Shown piece by piece: positions 23,083 to 34,584 of a stretch of DNA of 64,000 bases. The position numbers were made by a program, and so were the translations under genes. Position 1 is the first letter of the stretch. Each line of letters begins with the position of its first letter. Source of the stretch: Apium graveolens (lineage: Eukaryota; Streptophyta; Magnoliopsida; Apiales; Apiaceae); the NCBI RefSeq assembly GCF_009905375.1, contig NC_133652.1:117146721-117210720 (forward strand), read 5' to 3'. The notes under the pieces were generated by a model, which worked only from the letters and a program-made list of their open reading frames with translations, did not search any database and was not told the DNA's origin.

Positions 23083-24581
23083 TTAGGATGAACAATTAAG
23101 CATTCCAATTTCACCTACAAGTCTAGTGAAAGTTGCTTCATCCAAAGGTTTAGTAAAAATGTCAGCTAATTGTTTTTCTGTTGGAACAAAAATGAGCTCA
23201 ATGGTACCATTTGTAGCATGTTCTCTAATAAAATGGTACCTTACATCAATGTGCTTTATCCTAGAATGATTAACTGGATTAGCTACTATAGATATAGCAC
23301 TAGTATTGTCACACATAATAGGGATTTTGTGTAACACTAGGCCATAATCCATTAGTTGATTTCTAATCCAAAGCACTTGAGCACAACAACTTCATGCAAC
23401 TATGTATTCAGCCTCAGCTGTAGAAGTTGATACAGATTGATGTTTCTTTCTATACCAGGATACAAGTCTTTGTCCAAGAAATTGACAGCTTCTACTAGTA
23501 CTTTTCTTGTCAACCCTGCATCCAGCAAAATCTGCATCTATATAACCAACAACTTCAAAACCAATTCCCTTAGGATACCATAATCCCAAGTTTGGAGTTC
23601 CCTTCAATATCTGAAAATCCTCTTTACAGCCATCAAATGGGATTCTTTTGGATTGGCTTGAAATCTTGCACACAGACATGTAGCAAACATGATATCTGGT
23701 CTACTTGCATTTAAGTAAAGCAATGATCCAATCATCCCTCTATAGCTTGACATATCTAAACTCTTGCCCTTTTTATCTTCATCGAACTTTGTTGCAGTAG
23801 ACATAGGTGTAGATGCAGGTGAACAATCAACCATACCAAACTTTTTCAATAGATCCTTGACATACTTAGTTTGGCTGATGAAGATACCATCACTTCTTTA
23901 ACTGACTTGAAGTCCAAGAAAGTAACTCAGTTCCCCCACCATACTCATTTCATATTCACTTTGAATAAGCTTAGAGAATCTTTGGCAAAGCTTCTCATTT
24001 GTAGAACCAAAGATGATATCATCCACATAAATCTGAACTAGGATCATATCCTCACCATATTTCTTGTAGAAGAGAGTCTTGTCTATAGTACCTCTAGTAA
24101 AACCATGCTTCAGTAAGAATTCTGATAGTGTGTTATACCAAGCTCTAGGTGCCCGTTTTAGTCCATATAGAGCCTTGAGTAACTTGTACACTAAATTTGG
24201 AAATTCTGGATCTTCAAAGCTAGGTGGCTGTTGCACATAAACTTCTTCTTGTAGTTCACCATTCAGAAAGGCACTCTTGACATCCATTTCATATACTTTG
24301 AAATTTGAGTGTGCAGGAAATGCTAGAAAAATCCTTATTGCTTCAAGTCGTGCAACTAGAGCAAAATTTTCATCATAATCAATTCCTTCTTCTTGTGAGT
24401 AGCCTTTTGCAACCAACCTTACTTTGTTTCTGGTGACTATACCATTTTCATCCATCTTGCTCCTGAACTCCCATTTTGTTCCAATGATGCTTCTATTCTT
24501 TGGTGCAGGAACCAATTCCCAAACTTTGTTTCTTTTAAACTGATTCAGCTCTTCCTGCATGGTAGATATCCAATCAGGATC
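23083..24581 (-). pseudogene. pol: SV1 pol: reverse transcriptase and RNase H
   Basis: Copia-type RT starts just right of the Athila insertion point (the codons for MQEELNQF near 24560), with the [10 protein letters not shown] motif, the [12 protein letters not shown] motif and catalytic YVDDIIFGS (about 24020-24045). RNase H follows, with DADFAG and an STAEAEY motif (23392-23540), and pol ends KPLDEATF...NCSS at 23083. Breaks: TAA at 23898-23900 after LGLQVS, a one-base frameshift near 23606, and a stop near 23392. The upstream linker and integrase are at 55158-56363, across the Athila insert. Confidence 0.9.
24577..24581. repeat. Target-site duplication GGATC, left copy (Athila)
   Basis: GGATC precedes the element start TGTTAGTCG and recurs at 55153-55157. 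The SV1 pol frame continues across the two copies. Confidence 0.85.
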
Positions 24582-24715
24582 TGTTAGTCGCTAAACACGC
24601 GCTAATAATACATGCAAGTATACGCGTTCACAAGTAATATAGAATTATTTCTAGTTCATTCCCACATCTGGCTTTGGTTAACTAATTAATTTATGCACTT
24701 ATGCACCGATGTTAC
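24582..24715 (-). repeat. Athila 3' LTR fragment
   Basis: Matches 30693-30829 (5' LTR) with roughly ten differences in 134 bases, including ACATCT against ATAGAGA near 24662. Stops exactly at GATGTTAC, where a Tekay-2 LTR begins, the same junction as at 30829. The rest of the 3' LTR is missing. Confidence 0.8.
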
Positions 24716-25165
24716 TGTAACGCCCTCCAAACACGGGGTATAAGTCTGGGGGTTACTAGCTAATCACCACACATGTACAATCTGATTAACAATTAATAAA
24801 GAAAGGAAACTAAACCCCTTTAACACTAACCAGGATCTTTTTAGGTTGAAGTATGAAAACAAGAACTACTAACTACTTTATTACAAACCAAATTCAAAAT
24901 CTCACAAACTCTCTTCATTACAAGCCATTGTCTAACCAGTTTTAAACTAAATTCATCTTTTATTCAAACGCACACACTATCTATCAACACTTAACCTTGT
25001 CGGGCAACTCAAAGCTTTCTTCCTGGATTGGGATCAACACCTTGGGTATGAGAGGATCCCGAGGCTTGACCCGCTTCTTTACCACTCGAGTCCTGATGGG
25101 TTTCATATTCCTTCTTAACTGAAAACAATAAGGTGGATAACAACTAAAAAGGGTGAGCCAAAAAT
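24716..25165 (-). repeat. Truncated Tekay-2 LTR fragment inside the Athila 3' LTR
   Basis: About 450 bases starting TGTAACGCCC, closer to 30830-31280 (shares CCAAACACGG and ACACATGTACAATC) than to 40513-40960. Only about seven or eight differences from the 30830 copy by eye. Ends abruptly at 25165, where Athila internal sequence begins. No second duplication or internal Tekay-2 sequence. Best read as a copy of the neighbouring junction, not an independent insertion. Confidence 0.8.
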
Positions 25166-25633
25166 TAGATATGAAATAGAAGTGGGAATTGATTATGGGA
25201 ATCGTGGGAATAATGGGTTTGATTTGGAGAGGGAAATTTGGGATGTGGAAGAGTAAAATCCGGTTTGAAATTGATTTTGTAGCAAAAATCCCGTGTTTTC
25301 TCTTCAAAACTGCTGTTTTTATTTTTCTGAGTTGGGACCCCGGCGCGGCCGCGCGATAGACCAGCGCTGGCGTGCTCACCTTTTTCCAAATTGGTGCGGC
25401 CGCGCGCTAGATCAGCGCGGGCGCGCTTACCTTCTGTAAAAATAGCACGGCCGCGCACTAGATTATTGCGGGCGCGCTTGGCTACTAAGTTGGCCCTGAA
25501 TTTTTTTTTTCTGATTTTTTTTGTGATTTTCTCTTTTCTTCTTGCTTCCTCTACCTACTAATGTACAACAAACTTGGGTTGCCTCTCAAGAAGCGCTTGT
25601 TTTACGTTGTTAGCTTGACGTAGAAATTTGAGA
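25166..25633 (-). repeat. Athila 3' internal region with GC-rich repeats
   Basis: Downstream of pol. Contains the conserved Athila post-pol stretch around TTGGGTTGCCTCTCAAGAAG (25575-25594), a T-rich run (25500-25540) and three tandem units (about 25341, 25391 and 25444) of a GCGCGGCCGCGCG...AGCGCGGGCGCGCTT type. A small frame through the repeats is not convincing. Truncated at 25166. Confidence 0.65.
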
Positions 25634-28600
25634 TCAAATGGACAACAAAACGGCACTAACCACCTCGCGGTTTTCTGTGTCACCATAGTAATGCTTCAAC
25701 CTCTGACCATTTACCTTGAATGTTTGGCCCGGATCATTCTCAAAAATTTCCACCGCTCCATGCGGAAACACCATTTTGATTATGAAACACAACCTTGACT
25801 TTAACTTTCCAGGAAAAAGATGGAGACGAGAGTTAAACAAAAGAACATGTTGTCCCGGCACAAATGATTTGAGCACTAGACCCCTATCGTGCCACCTCTT
25901 GACTTTGTCCTTATATATTTTATTGTTCTCATAAGCTTGAAGTCAGAACTCGTCGAGTTCATTCAATTGAAGCATCCTCTTCTTTCCAGCTGCATCCAAG
26001 TCTAGATTGAATTTCTTTAAAGCCCAATACGCCTTATGCTCGAGCTCCACCGGAAAATGGCATCCCTTACCATAAATCAACTGAAACAGCGACATTCTCA
26101 ATGGATTCTTATATGCTGTTCTATAAGCCCAAATAGCTTCATCAAGCTTCAAAGACCAATCTTACCTCGTTGGACACATAACTTTCTCTAGAATGCGTTT
26201 AATCTCTCTATTAAATACCTCAGCTTGACCATTTATCTGAGGATGGAAAGCCGTAGCAATACGATGATTCACATTAAACCTTTGCATCATAGCAGTGAAC
26301 TTGCGATTGCAAAAATGTGACCCCTCATCACTGATTATGACTCTTGGAGTTCCAAACCTTGTGAATATCTGCTTGTAAGGAAAATTAAGCACCACCTTTT
26401 CATCATTCGTTGGCAACTCCTTAACTTTAACCTATTTTGATATATAATCAATTACCAACAAGGTATACCGATTGTTACAAGATGATATAAATGGCCACAT
26501 GAAGTCAATTCCCCAAACATCGAAGACTTCAACCTCGAGAAGCACATTAAGAGGCATCTCATCCATTTTATACATATTACCCACATGTTGACATCGATCA
26601 CATTTCAAAACAAACTGATGAGAATCTTTAAACAAGGTTGGCCAAAAAAATTCTGCTTAAAGAATACAAGTTGCTGTTTTCAACCCACCATAATGTCCTC
26701 CATAAGCCGTTGAGTGGCAATCTCGCAAGATCCCCCCCCATTTCGCTATAAGGAATACATCTCCTGATGATTTGGTCAGCTCCTTGTCGGAAAAGAAATG
26801 GCTCATCCCATATATACCACTTCACTTCATGTAGAAACTTCTTCCTTTGAGCGTATGATAAGTTAGGAGGCATGATGTTACTCACAAAGTAGTTCACAAT
26901 ATCTGCAAACCACGGTTCTTCCTCTTGCACTCCAAGTAGCTGCTCATCGGGAAAAGACTCATTTATCAATGTCTTGTCCAGTGAAGTAGCATTAGGGTTC
27001 TCTAAACATGAGAGAAGATCAGTGACTTGATTTTCAGTCCCTTTTCTGTCCTTGATCTCTAATTCAAATTTTTGAAGTAAAAGAACCTATCTAATCAATC
27101 TAGGCTCCTTCTTCGAGACGAAATAACGAATCGCAGTGTGATCAGTGAAAATTATCACTTTACTCCCAAGTAGAAAAGATCGAAATTTCTCAAAACCATA
27201 GACAATAGCCAAGAGTTCTTTCTCTGTAGTAGTATAATTCAGTTGAGCACCATTCAAGGTCTTACTAGCTTAGTAGATCACATGAAATATGTTTTTCTCT
27301 CTCTGCCCAAAAACTGCTCCAACAGCATAGTCACTTGCATCGCACATCATCTCAAAAGGTTCATTCTAGTCAGGTGCAGTTATGACAGATGTCGTGATTA
27401 AACTCTTCTTCAATATCTCAAAAGCGGCAAGGCACTCGTCATCAAACTTGAAAGGGACATTTTTCTCTAGCAAACTGCACAATGGCTTCGAAATCTTAGA
27501 GAAGTCCTTGATGAAATGCCTATAGAAACCCGTATGACCAAGAAAACTGTGAATTTCCTTAACAAAAATTGGCGGAGGAAGATTTTCAATGACCCCCACC
27601 TTGGCTTTGTCCACCTCAAGACCCTACTAGAAACCTTGTGCCCAAGAATAATGCCCTGTCACACCATAAAGTGACATGTCTCCCAATTGAGAACCAAGTT
27701 GGTCTCAACGCACCTCTTGAGAACATGTCCAAGATTTTGCAAGCATTCGTCAAAAGAATCGCCAAATACAGAGAAGTCGTCCATGAACACCTCCACATTC
27801 TGGCCAATCATATCAGAAAAGATGGCCATCATACATCTTTGAAATATGGCTGGTGCACCACACAAACCAAATGAGACTCGTCTGAAGGCAAAAGTACCAA
27901 ATGGACAAGTGAAGGTAGTCTTATTCTGATATTCTAGAGCGATACAAATCTGATTTTAACCCGAATGACCATCCAGAAGACAGTAATACTCATGACCAGC
28001 CAATCGGTCAAGCATCTGGTCAATGAAAGGCAGAGGGAAGTGATCCTTCCTAGTGGCCTTGTTCAGCTTCCTGTAGTCCATACAAACTCTCCATCCCATA
28101 ACTGTTCGAGTAGGAATGAGCTCATTCTTCTCATTAGCAATAACTGTGATACCTCCCTTCTTCGGTACACACTGAACATGACTCACCCAAGAACTGTCAG
28201 AAATGGGGTAAATAATCCCTGCATCCAGCCACTTAAGAATTTCCTTCTTCACTACTTCCTTCATGATCGGATTAAGTCTTCTTTGCTGCTCAACCGTAGG
28301 CTTGCTACATTCCTCTAGCAGAATTTTATGCATGTAATAGGAAGGGCGGATTCCCTTAATATCTGCTATAGTCCATCCAATTGCCGATTTAAACTCTCTT
28401 AGAATTCTCAAAAGCTTCTCATCGTCGCTACCTGAAAGGTCAGATGCAATAGTACAGGCAAAGTAGGCGCATCACCTAAAAATGCATACCTCAAATGTTC
28501 AGGTAAAGACTTAAGCCCAATAGTATGAGCTTTCTCAATAGATGGCTTGAGACATTTAGGAGCTTTGTTTAATTCCTCCATTTCAAGAGATTCAAAAGGC

Positions 28601-30548
28601 ATATCAATCTTCCTCTTCTAGGGAGAAGCATTTAGATATTACAATTATTCTTCACCTTCGTCATCTTCGCTATTTGAATTCCCCAATAAGACCTTCTCTA
28701 AGGCATCTGACCTTAGCAATTGATCAAGTTCTGAAGTAACCACAGAATCGACCAACTCCACTTTTAAGCACTCCTCATTTTTTGTAGGAAATTTCATAGC
28801 ATTAAACACATTAAAAGTTACATCCTGATCCAGCACTCACATTGTAAGCTCACCCTTCTGCACATCTATCAAGGTTCGGCTAGTCACCAAGAAAGGTCTT
28901 CCCAAAATTATGGGAATCTTCTTATCCTCCTCAAAATCAAGAATTACAAAATCAGCAGGAAAGATGAGTTTATCAACCTTGACCAACACATCATCCACAA
29001 TACCTCACGGATATGTAATAGAACGGTCGGCCAACTGTAAAGTCATATAAGTCAGTTTTTGATCAGGCAAGTTCAACTTCTTAAAGATTGACAAAGGCAT
29101 CAGATTTATGCTAGCTCCCAAGTCACGTAAGTATCTGTCAAAAGACACTTTTCCAATAGTGCATGGAATAGTGAAGTTTCCTGAATCTTTAAGCTTCAGA
29201 GGCAACTTTTGTTGCAGCACAATACTGCATTCCTCCGTGAGAGTGACAGTCTCTAAATCATCTAGCTTCACTTTCCGAGAGAGAATATCTTTCATAAACT
29301 TTGCATAACTAGGCATCTGCTCAAGAGCCTCGGCGAAAGGTATGTTGATATGAAGTTTCTTGACCACCTCTAGAAACTTCTCAAATTGCTTATCCAGCTT
29401 TTTCTTCTGCAGCCGCTTAGGAAAAGGTGGTGGAGGATAGATCTGTTTCTCCCCAGTAATACCCTCAAGATGAGTGTGCTTAACAGTAGTCTTCTTTGAT
29501 TCACGAACTGAGTGGCTGGCACAGGTTGCTGCGATAGCTGAAAATTGCTCACGAACTGAGTTGATTCACTAGAAATAACATACTGATCAGTCTCATCAGT
29601 ACCAACATCAAGCTCAAAGACACTAGTGATTTGATTAACTCCATCATTAGTCAAAGTGTCCACCTTCATCGGCAAAGCCTTAAGTTGGGCAGCTATAGAA
29701 GTTGCTGCATCCAACTCCAGAATTCCTACTACTTTTCCCTGAGTCAGTCTCTGGGAAGGATTTTGGTATTCATTAGCAGCCATCGGTTCAATCAATTCAT
29801 AAGCTTCATTGTAGCTCTTAGCCCAGAAGGCTCCTCCTGATGCTACATCGAGCATGGGTCTAGAAGTAGCACCCAATCCATTGTAGAAGCAGTTTATAAT
29901 TATCCAATCAAGCATGCCATGGTGTGGGCACATCCTTAGAATCTCCTTATATGGATCCCAAGCCTCACACAAAGATTCACCAGTTTGTTTAGCAAACTGA
30001 GTAAGAGCATTCCTGATTGCAGCAGTCTTCCCCATAGGGAAGAATTTAGTGAGAAACTTTTGAGCAAGATTCTCCCATGTGGTGATAGACCCTGGTGGTA
30101 GAGAATGTAACCAGCACTTTGCTTTATCCCTCAGAGAAAATGGGAAGAGTCGCAGCTTGATAGCATCTTCAGTCACACCTTTTAACTTGAAAGTGTTGCA
30201 GATCTCAATGAAATCCCTGATGTGCATGTTGTGGTCTTCAATAGGATAATCCCCAAACTGAACTGAGTTTTGTATCATCTGAATCGTGCTTGACTTGATC
30301 TCAAAAGTGTTAGCCGAGATGGATGGCCTGATGATGCTTGACTGAATATCATTGATCTTAGGCTGAGAATAGTCCATCAAAGCCTTAGGAATTTATGCTT
30401 GATCCCACATCACTACTAAAATTGGTTCCTCGACTTTCTCTTCTTCTTCTATCTTCTCTTCATCCTTAAAAACTTCCCTTCGAACCACTACAACTTCTTC
30501 CTCGGCTTTATCCAGAGTTCTCTTACGAGACCGCGAACACGTATGCAT
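25634..30548 (-). pseudogene. gag-pol: Athila gag-pol, heavily decayed
   Basis: ATG at 30548 opens a basic then Glu-rich gag N-terminus, followed by an Athila gag domain (about 30300-29800). Then protease DLGASINLMP (about 29090), RT with MDYRKLNKAT (about 28060) and catalytic FMDDFSVFG (about 27780), RNase H (27614-27000, degraded), integrase zinc region (26969-26432) and core with IISDEGSHF and HPQINGQAE (26416-26162), and a C-terminal domain ending near 25634. The frame shifts near 29400, 28410, 27640 and 26650, and there are many nonsense codons, including TAA just before MDYSQP. Clearly dead. Length is close to a normal Athila polyprotein, so decay is by point mutation and small indels. 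Confidence 0.88.
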
Positions 30549-30667
30549 ACACGCTCGCTAGAGTACCTGAAATAAGACAAGGAAACAGATAAGTAACAAT
30601 ATCCGATTCAATGAACTTTAACGACCACTGATGACAAACATATAAACTAAAAAAAATTAACAAAATA

Positions 30668-30685
30668 GTCCCCGGCAGCGGTGCA
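30668..30685 (-). other. Athila primer-binding site
   Basis: Minus strand TGCACCGCTGCCGGGGAC, a mutated form of the usual Athila TGGCGCCGTTGCCGGGGA. It is next to the LTR start at 30693. Confidence 0.75.
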
Positions 30686-30692
30686 AAAAACT

Positions 30693-30829
30693 TATTAGTC
30701 GCTAAACACGCGCTAATAATACACGCAAGTATACGCATTCGTAAGTAATATAGAATTATTTCTAGTTCATTCCCATAGAGACTGGCTTTGGCTAACCAAT
30801 TAATTTATGCACTTATGCACCGATGTTAC
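30693..30829 (-). repeat. Athila 5' LTR, proximal piece
   Basis: Begins TATTAGTCGC (TG changed to TA) and matches 24582-24715. Interrupted by Tekay-2 after GTTAC (30825-30829); the LTR continues at 53832. Confidence 0.83.
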
Positions 30830-33800
30830 TGTAACGCCCTCCAAACACGGGGTATAAGTCTGGGGGTTACTAGCTAATCACCACACATGTACAATCTGAT
30901 TAACAATTAATAAGGAAAGGAAACTAAACCCCTTTAACACTAACCAGGATCTTTTTAGGTTGAAGTATGAAAACAAGAACTACTAACTACTTTATTACAA
31001 ACCAAATTCAAAATCTCACAAACTCTCTTCATTACAAGCCATTGTCTAACCAGTTTTAAACTAAATTCATCTTTTATTCAAACGCACACACTATCTATCA
31101 ACACTCCACCTTGTCAGGCAACTCAAAGCTTTCTTCCTGGATTGGGATCAACACCTTGGGTATGAAAGGATCCCGAGGCTTGACCCACTTCTTTACCACT
31201 CGAGTCCTGATGGGTTTCATATTCCTTCTTAACTGAAAACAATAAGGTGGATAACAACTAAAAAGGGTGAGCCAAAAATTGCTCAACAAGTTCACAAAAT
31301 ATAAACAGTGTTAAAGCATTTTAAATGAATCTGTAATCCCGGGTATATCTGCAAAGATATAACCCCCATGAGAATAGAAAGAAGGCCATTACTTGCGAGT
31401 ACAAATAAACTAAACTGGACACAAGTTCGCATCTATATTCTGCTGATCAGTCAGAATATAATGCAGATCTATATCTCAATATATAGATCCGGTCGGGTAC
31501 CCAGGCACTACGGCCCATGTCGAGGCACCAGTCATATCCCGGTCCTCAGGATTAAGACACACTCAATCCCAAAAATATATCATTATCCAGTCCATTGCTT
31601 AGCAACCGGAATAATCGGTATGCTTAGATATATTCTAACCACCAGAATATATCAATCTCAATGTATCATCAATGGAATATGAATCAAGAATCCAAAGAAA
31701 CGGAGAAATCAAGAATCGAAATGAAATATGAACAAAGGAATAGCAAGTGTGTATCAGTGATTAAGAACAAGAATTAAAAGAGTGCAAATGTGATAAGCAT
31801 CTGAAGAAATGTCACTATTCTGAAAGTAGAATAGGGGAAAAACTTGCCTTCTGCGCCACTCACTGCAATTAAATCACCTTCGTCTATCACCTACTCAACC
31901 TTCCTTGCTAGCTTAGCTTCTGTTAGCAAAATAGACTGGTTAAGTCATTTTGTACTTCAATTGCATCTTGAATCGACTTTATTTCGTTCATATTATCTAC
32001 GCATACGCTTATGACAGACTCGTTTATTACATATAAGCAAGTAAGACTCGATTAACCATAAAATACACATAAGCACATAGTCATTTTTATAGTTAAAATA
32101 ATTTTTAGAATCAAAATCGACCCGCTGATCGTTCCACTGACCGTCATCTAACTCGCTTCCCATTTTTCCGGAATTTTTGGGACTCGTCTCGGCACGCATT
32201 TCGACTGATAATCAGGCAATTAATAAAGTCAACCAATTTCTAGAAGAAATTAGGCTTTAATATTATTATTAATAAAAAGAATTCATTTTTCTGAGTCAAA
32301 TGACTTTCGTTTCGCTCAAATCGGACTAACAGTCTTATTAATATCAATTAAACACTGATAATTCAATTTATTATTCAATATAAATAATTTTTACTAATTT
32401 TTAAATCCTAAAATAATTTTAAAATAATTATTTAAGAAAAATCAAAGTTAAAAATAATTTTTCTATAATTTTTGGAGTTAAAATGAATACGTTATGATTT
32501 ATTGAAAGTTACTTGATTAATTATCGAAATAATTAATCATTTTTAAATAATTAATAAATAATAAACAAAAAATAAATAAGTAATAAGTAATTATTTAATA
32601 ATTTAAAATAATTAATCCTTAATTATTAGGATTAATTACAATTTATTATAAATATTTACAACTTATTATCATTTACTCGATTAGATCGATTATTTACAAA
32701 TAAATAATCGATACAATCAACTACTACAATAACTATCGAATAAATAAGCTATTATTCGAATCAGAATTCAACTCAACGATCCACTACTCGTATTTCTACA
32801 AGTTATTCGCATTTCTCGCATAATTATTAAACTATTACGATTATTATTACAGTTTATACAATTTAAATCAACTATCTGTATTTAATTGTTCGTTACGAAT
32901 AATTATTACGATACTCTACGAATAATTAGTTATCGCTCGAATAATAATAACCGAATTTATCGTTCAATTATCCGTATAAATACGAGTTACTCGTTTTATT
33001 TTCCTAATTATCGAATCTTTTCTCGTATATTCGATAAATTTTAATCTTATATTATTAATTATTTACTTAACTATTAAATAATAAATAAATAGATAAATAG
33101 TTAGATAAATAGTTAAATAAGTAATTAAATAACTAAATTCGAATATATAAACTAATAAAATAATTTAGGAATTATTAATCATAATTTTCAGAATTTAAAA
33201 CTGATTTTTATTTGATTTTTAAAATTAATAAAAACTAATTTTTATTTTAATAAAATACAATTAATTAATTAGAAATTAAGAAACAGATATCCTGGATCAG
33301 TAATTGGGTTTTTCAGATCAAAACCGGGTTAGTATTAAGAATCCACCGGGCCGGGTCCGGGTTGGCAAGAACAACCCGCTGGTGTTCTTCACAACCCAGA
33401 AACCGGCGAGGTTCCGGCCACCGGAGCTCGATTCCGGCGAGGTTAATTCCTGCACGAAATAACACGTTTTCAGTCTATTTTTCCTGCCAATCAATTCGTC
33501 ACAACTCCAGCTGCACATCCCTGTCGTCTTTCTCGTCCATCCACCCCTGTGTCATCTTTCCCGGCGAAACAAAACAAAACCCGGCGAGAATCTGGCGAAC
33601 TTGATTCATAGTCAAAACAGGATCGTTTGGATCGATTGGACCCTCTATTTCATTTAAAATCACACCAGCAATTCAACCATACCAACATTTAATCCTAATA
33701 ACCCCTACAACTAATTCTCCGATCAAATCAAACAAAAATCCGGCTAAAATCCGATTTCACTAATTTGTACATCAAAAATTACGTTCTATATATGAAAATA

Positions 33801-34546
33801 AAGCTTATAACACACACTATCAAACCCCTATACTCTACCATATCTCAGTTATCTCTAAAATCAAAAACGATTAAACAAAAAAAATACATAAACCCTAGAT
33901 AAAGTCCTATCAATTCAAGCAATCGTCTGTACAATTAATTAGCAGGAATCGATCATAAACTATCAGATAAATCTATTCATAACATCAATTTCAACAAATA
34001 ACCCCAGAATCAAAAAGTACCAAATCGGGTATAATCCCTAGAAATTGAAATTGAAAATTAACACATCAAAACATGTTTTTGATACCGGAAACCAAAAGAA
34101 CAGATTGAGAGGATCGATTTGGATACTCACATCGATCGATTTGGTGCTCAGAAACGTTCAAAATCACCGATCGATTTGATTTTTGTGGGGTTTTTAACAC
34201 CCAATGGGGCCCGGAAAAGTCATTTTTCGCAAAACGAGAAAATTTATAAAATATCTAGATGTTCAGAATAATGCGATGGTAAAAGCCGTTTGATGAAAAA
34301 TAAGGCCCATTATTTTATTTGAAATACTGGCTTTAAAATCATGGTTTGGGTCGTAAAACGTTTGAAATGAGAGCGATGAATTAAAATAAAATATCTGAAA
34401 AATATCTTTAAAATACAAAAATGACACGGAATACACGTAAGACGTAACAGTTAAGGTTTGACAGATAATTACACATAATAACACATTAATACACATGATT
34501 TATTGTAATTATGATATAATACAAACGTAAATTTCCCAGACATTAC
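30830..34546 (-). repeat. Tekay-2 3' LTR
   Basis: 3717 bp, starts TGTAACGCCCTCC and ends ...AGACATTAC before the PPT; the final A of the expected TTACA end is missing. Includes a very AT-rich core (32220-33290) and a GC-rich island (33330-33610). Lacks about 326 bases present in the other LTR (53135-53460). Small ORFs such as 31098-31295 recur in the other copies but lack coding features. Confidence 0.9.
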
Positions 34547-34560
34547 CTCCTTCCCCCTTA
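34547..34560 (-). other. Tekay-2 polypurine tract
   Basis: Minus strand TAAGGGGGAAGGAG, directly before the 3' LTR. Confidence 0.8.
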
Positions 34561-34584
34561 ATAGGATTCTGTCCTCAGAATCTT

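Noticed and set aside
31098..31295. Small ORF repeated at three Tekay-2 LTR copies (also 24984-25170 and 40781-40972)
   Set aside because: Recurs because the LTR is repeated; no initiation context, domain or sign of selection.
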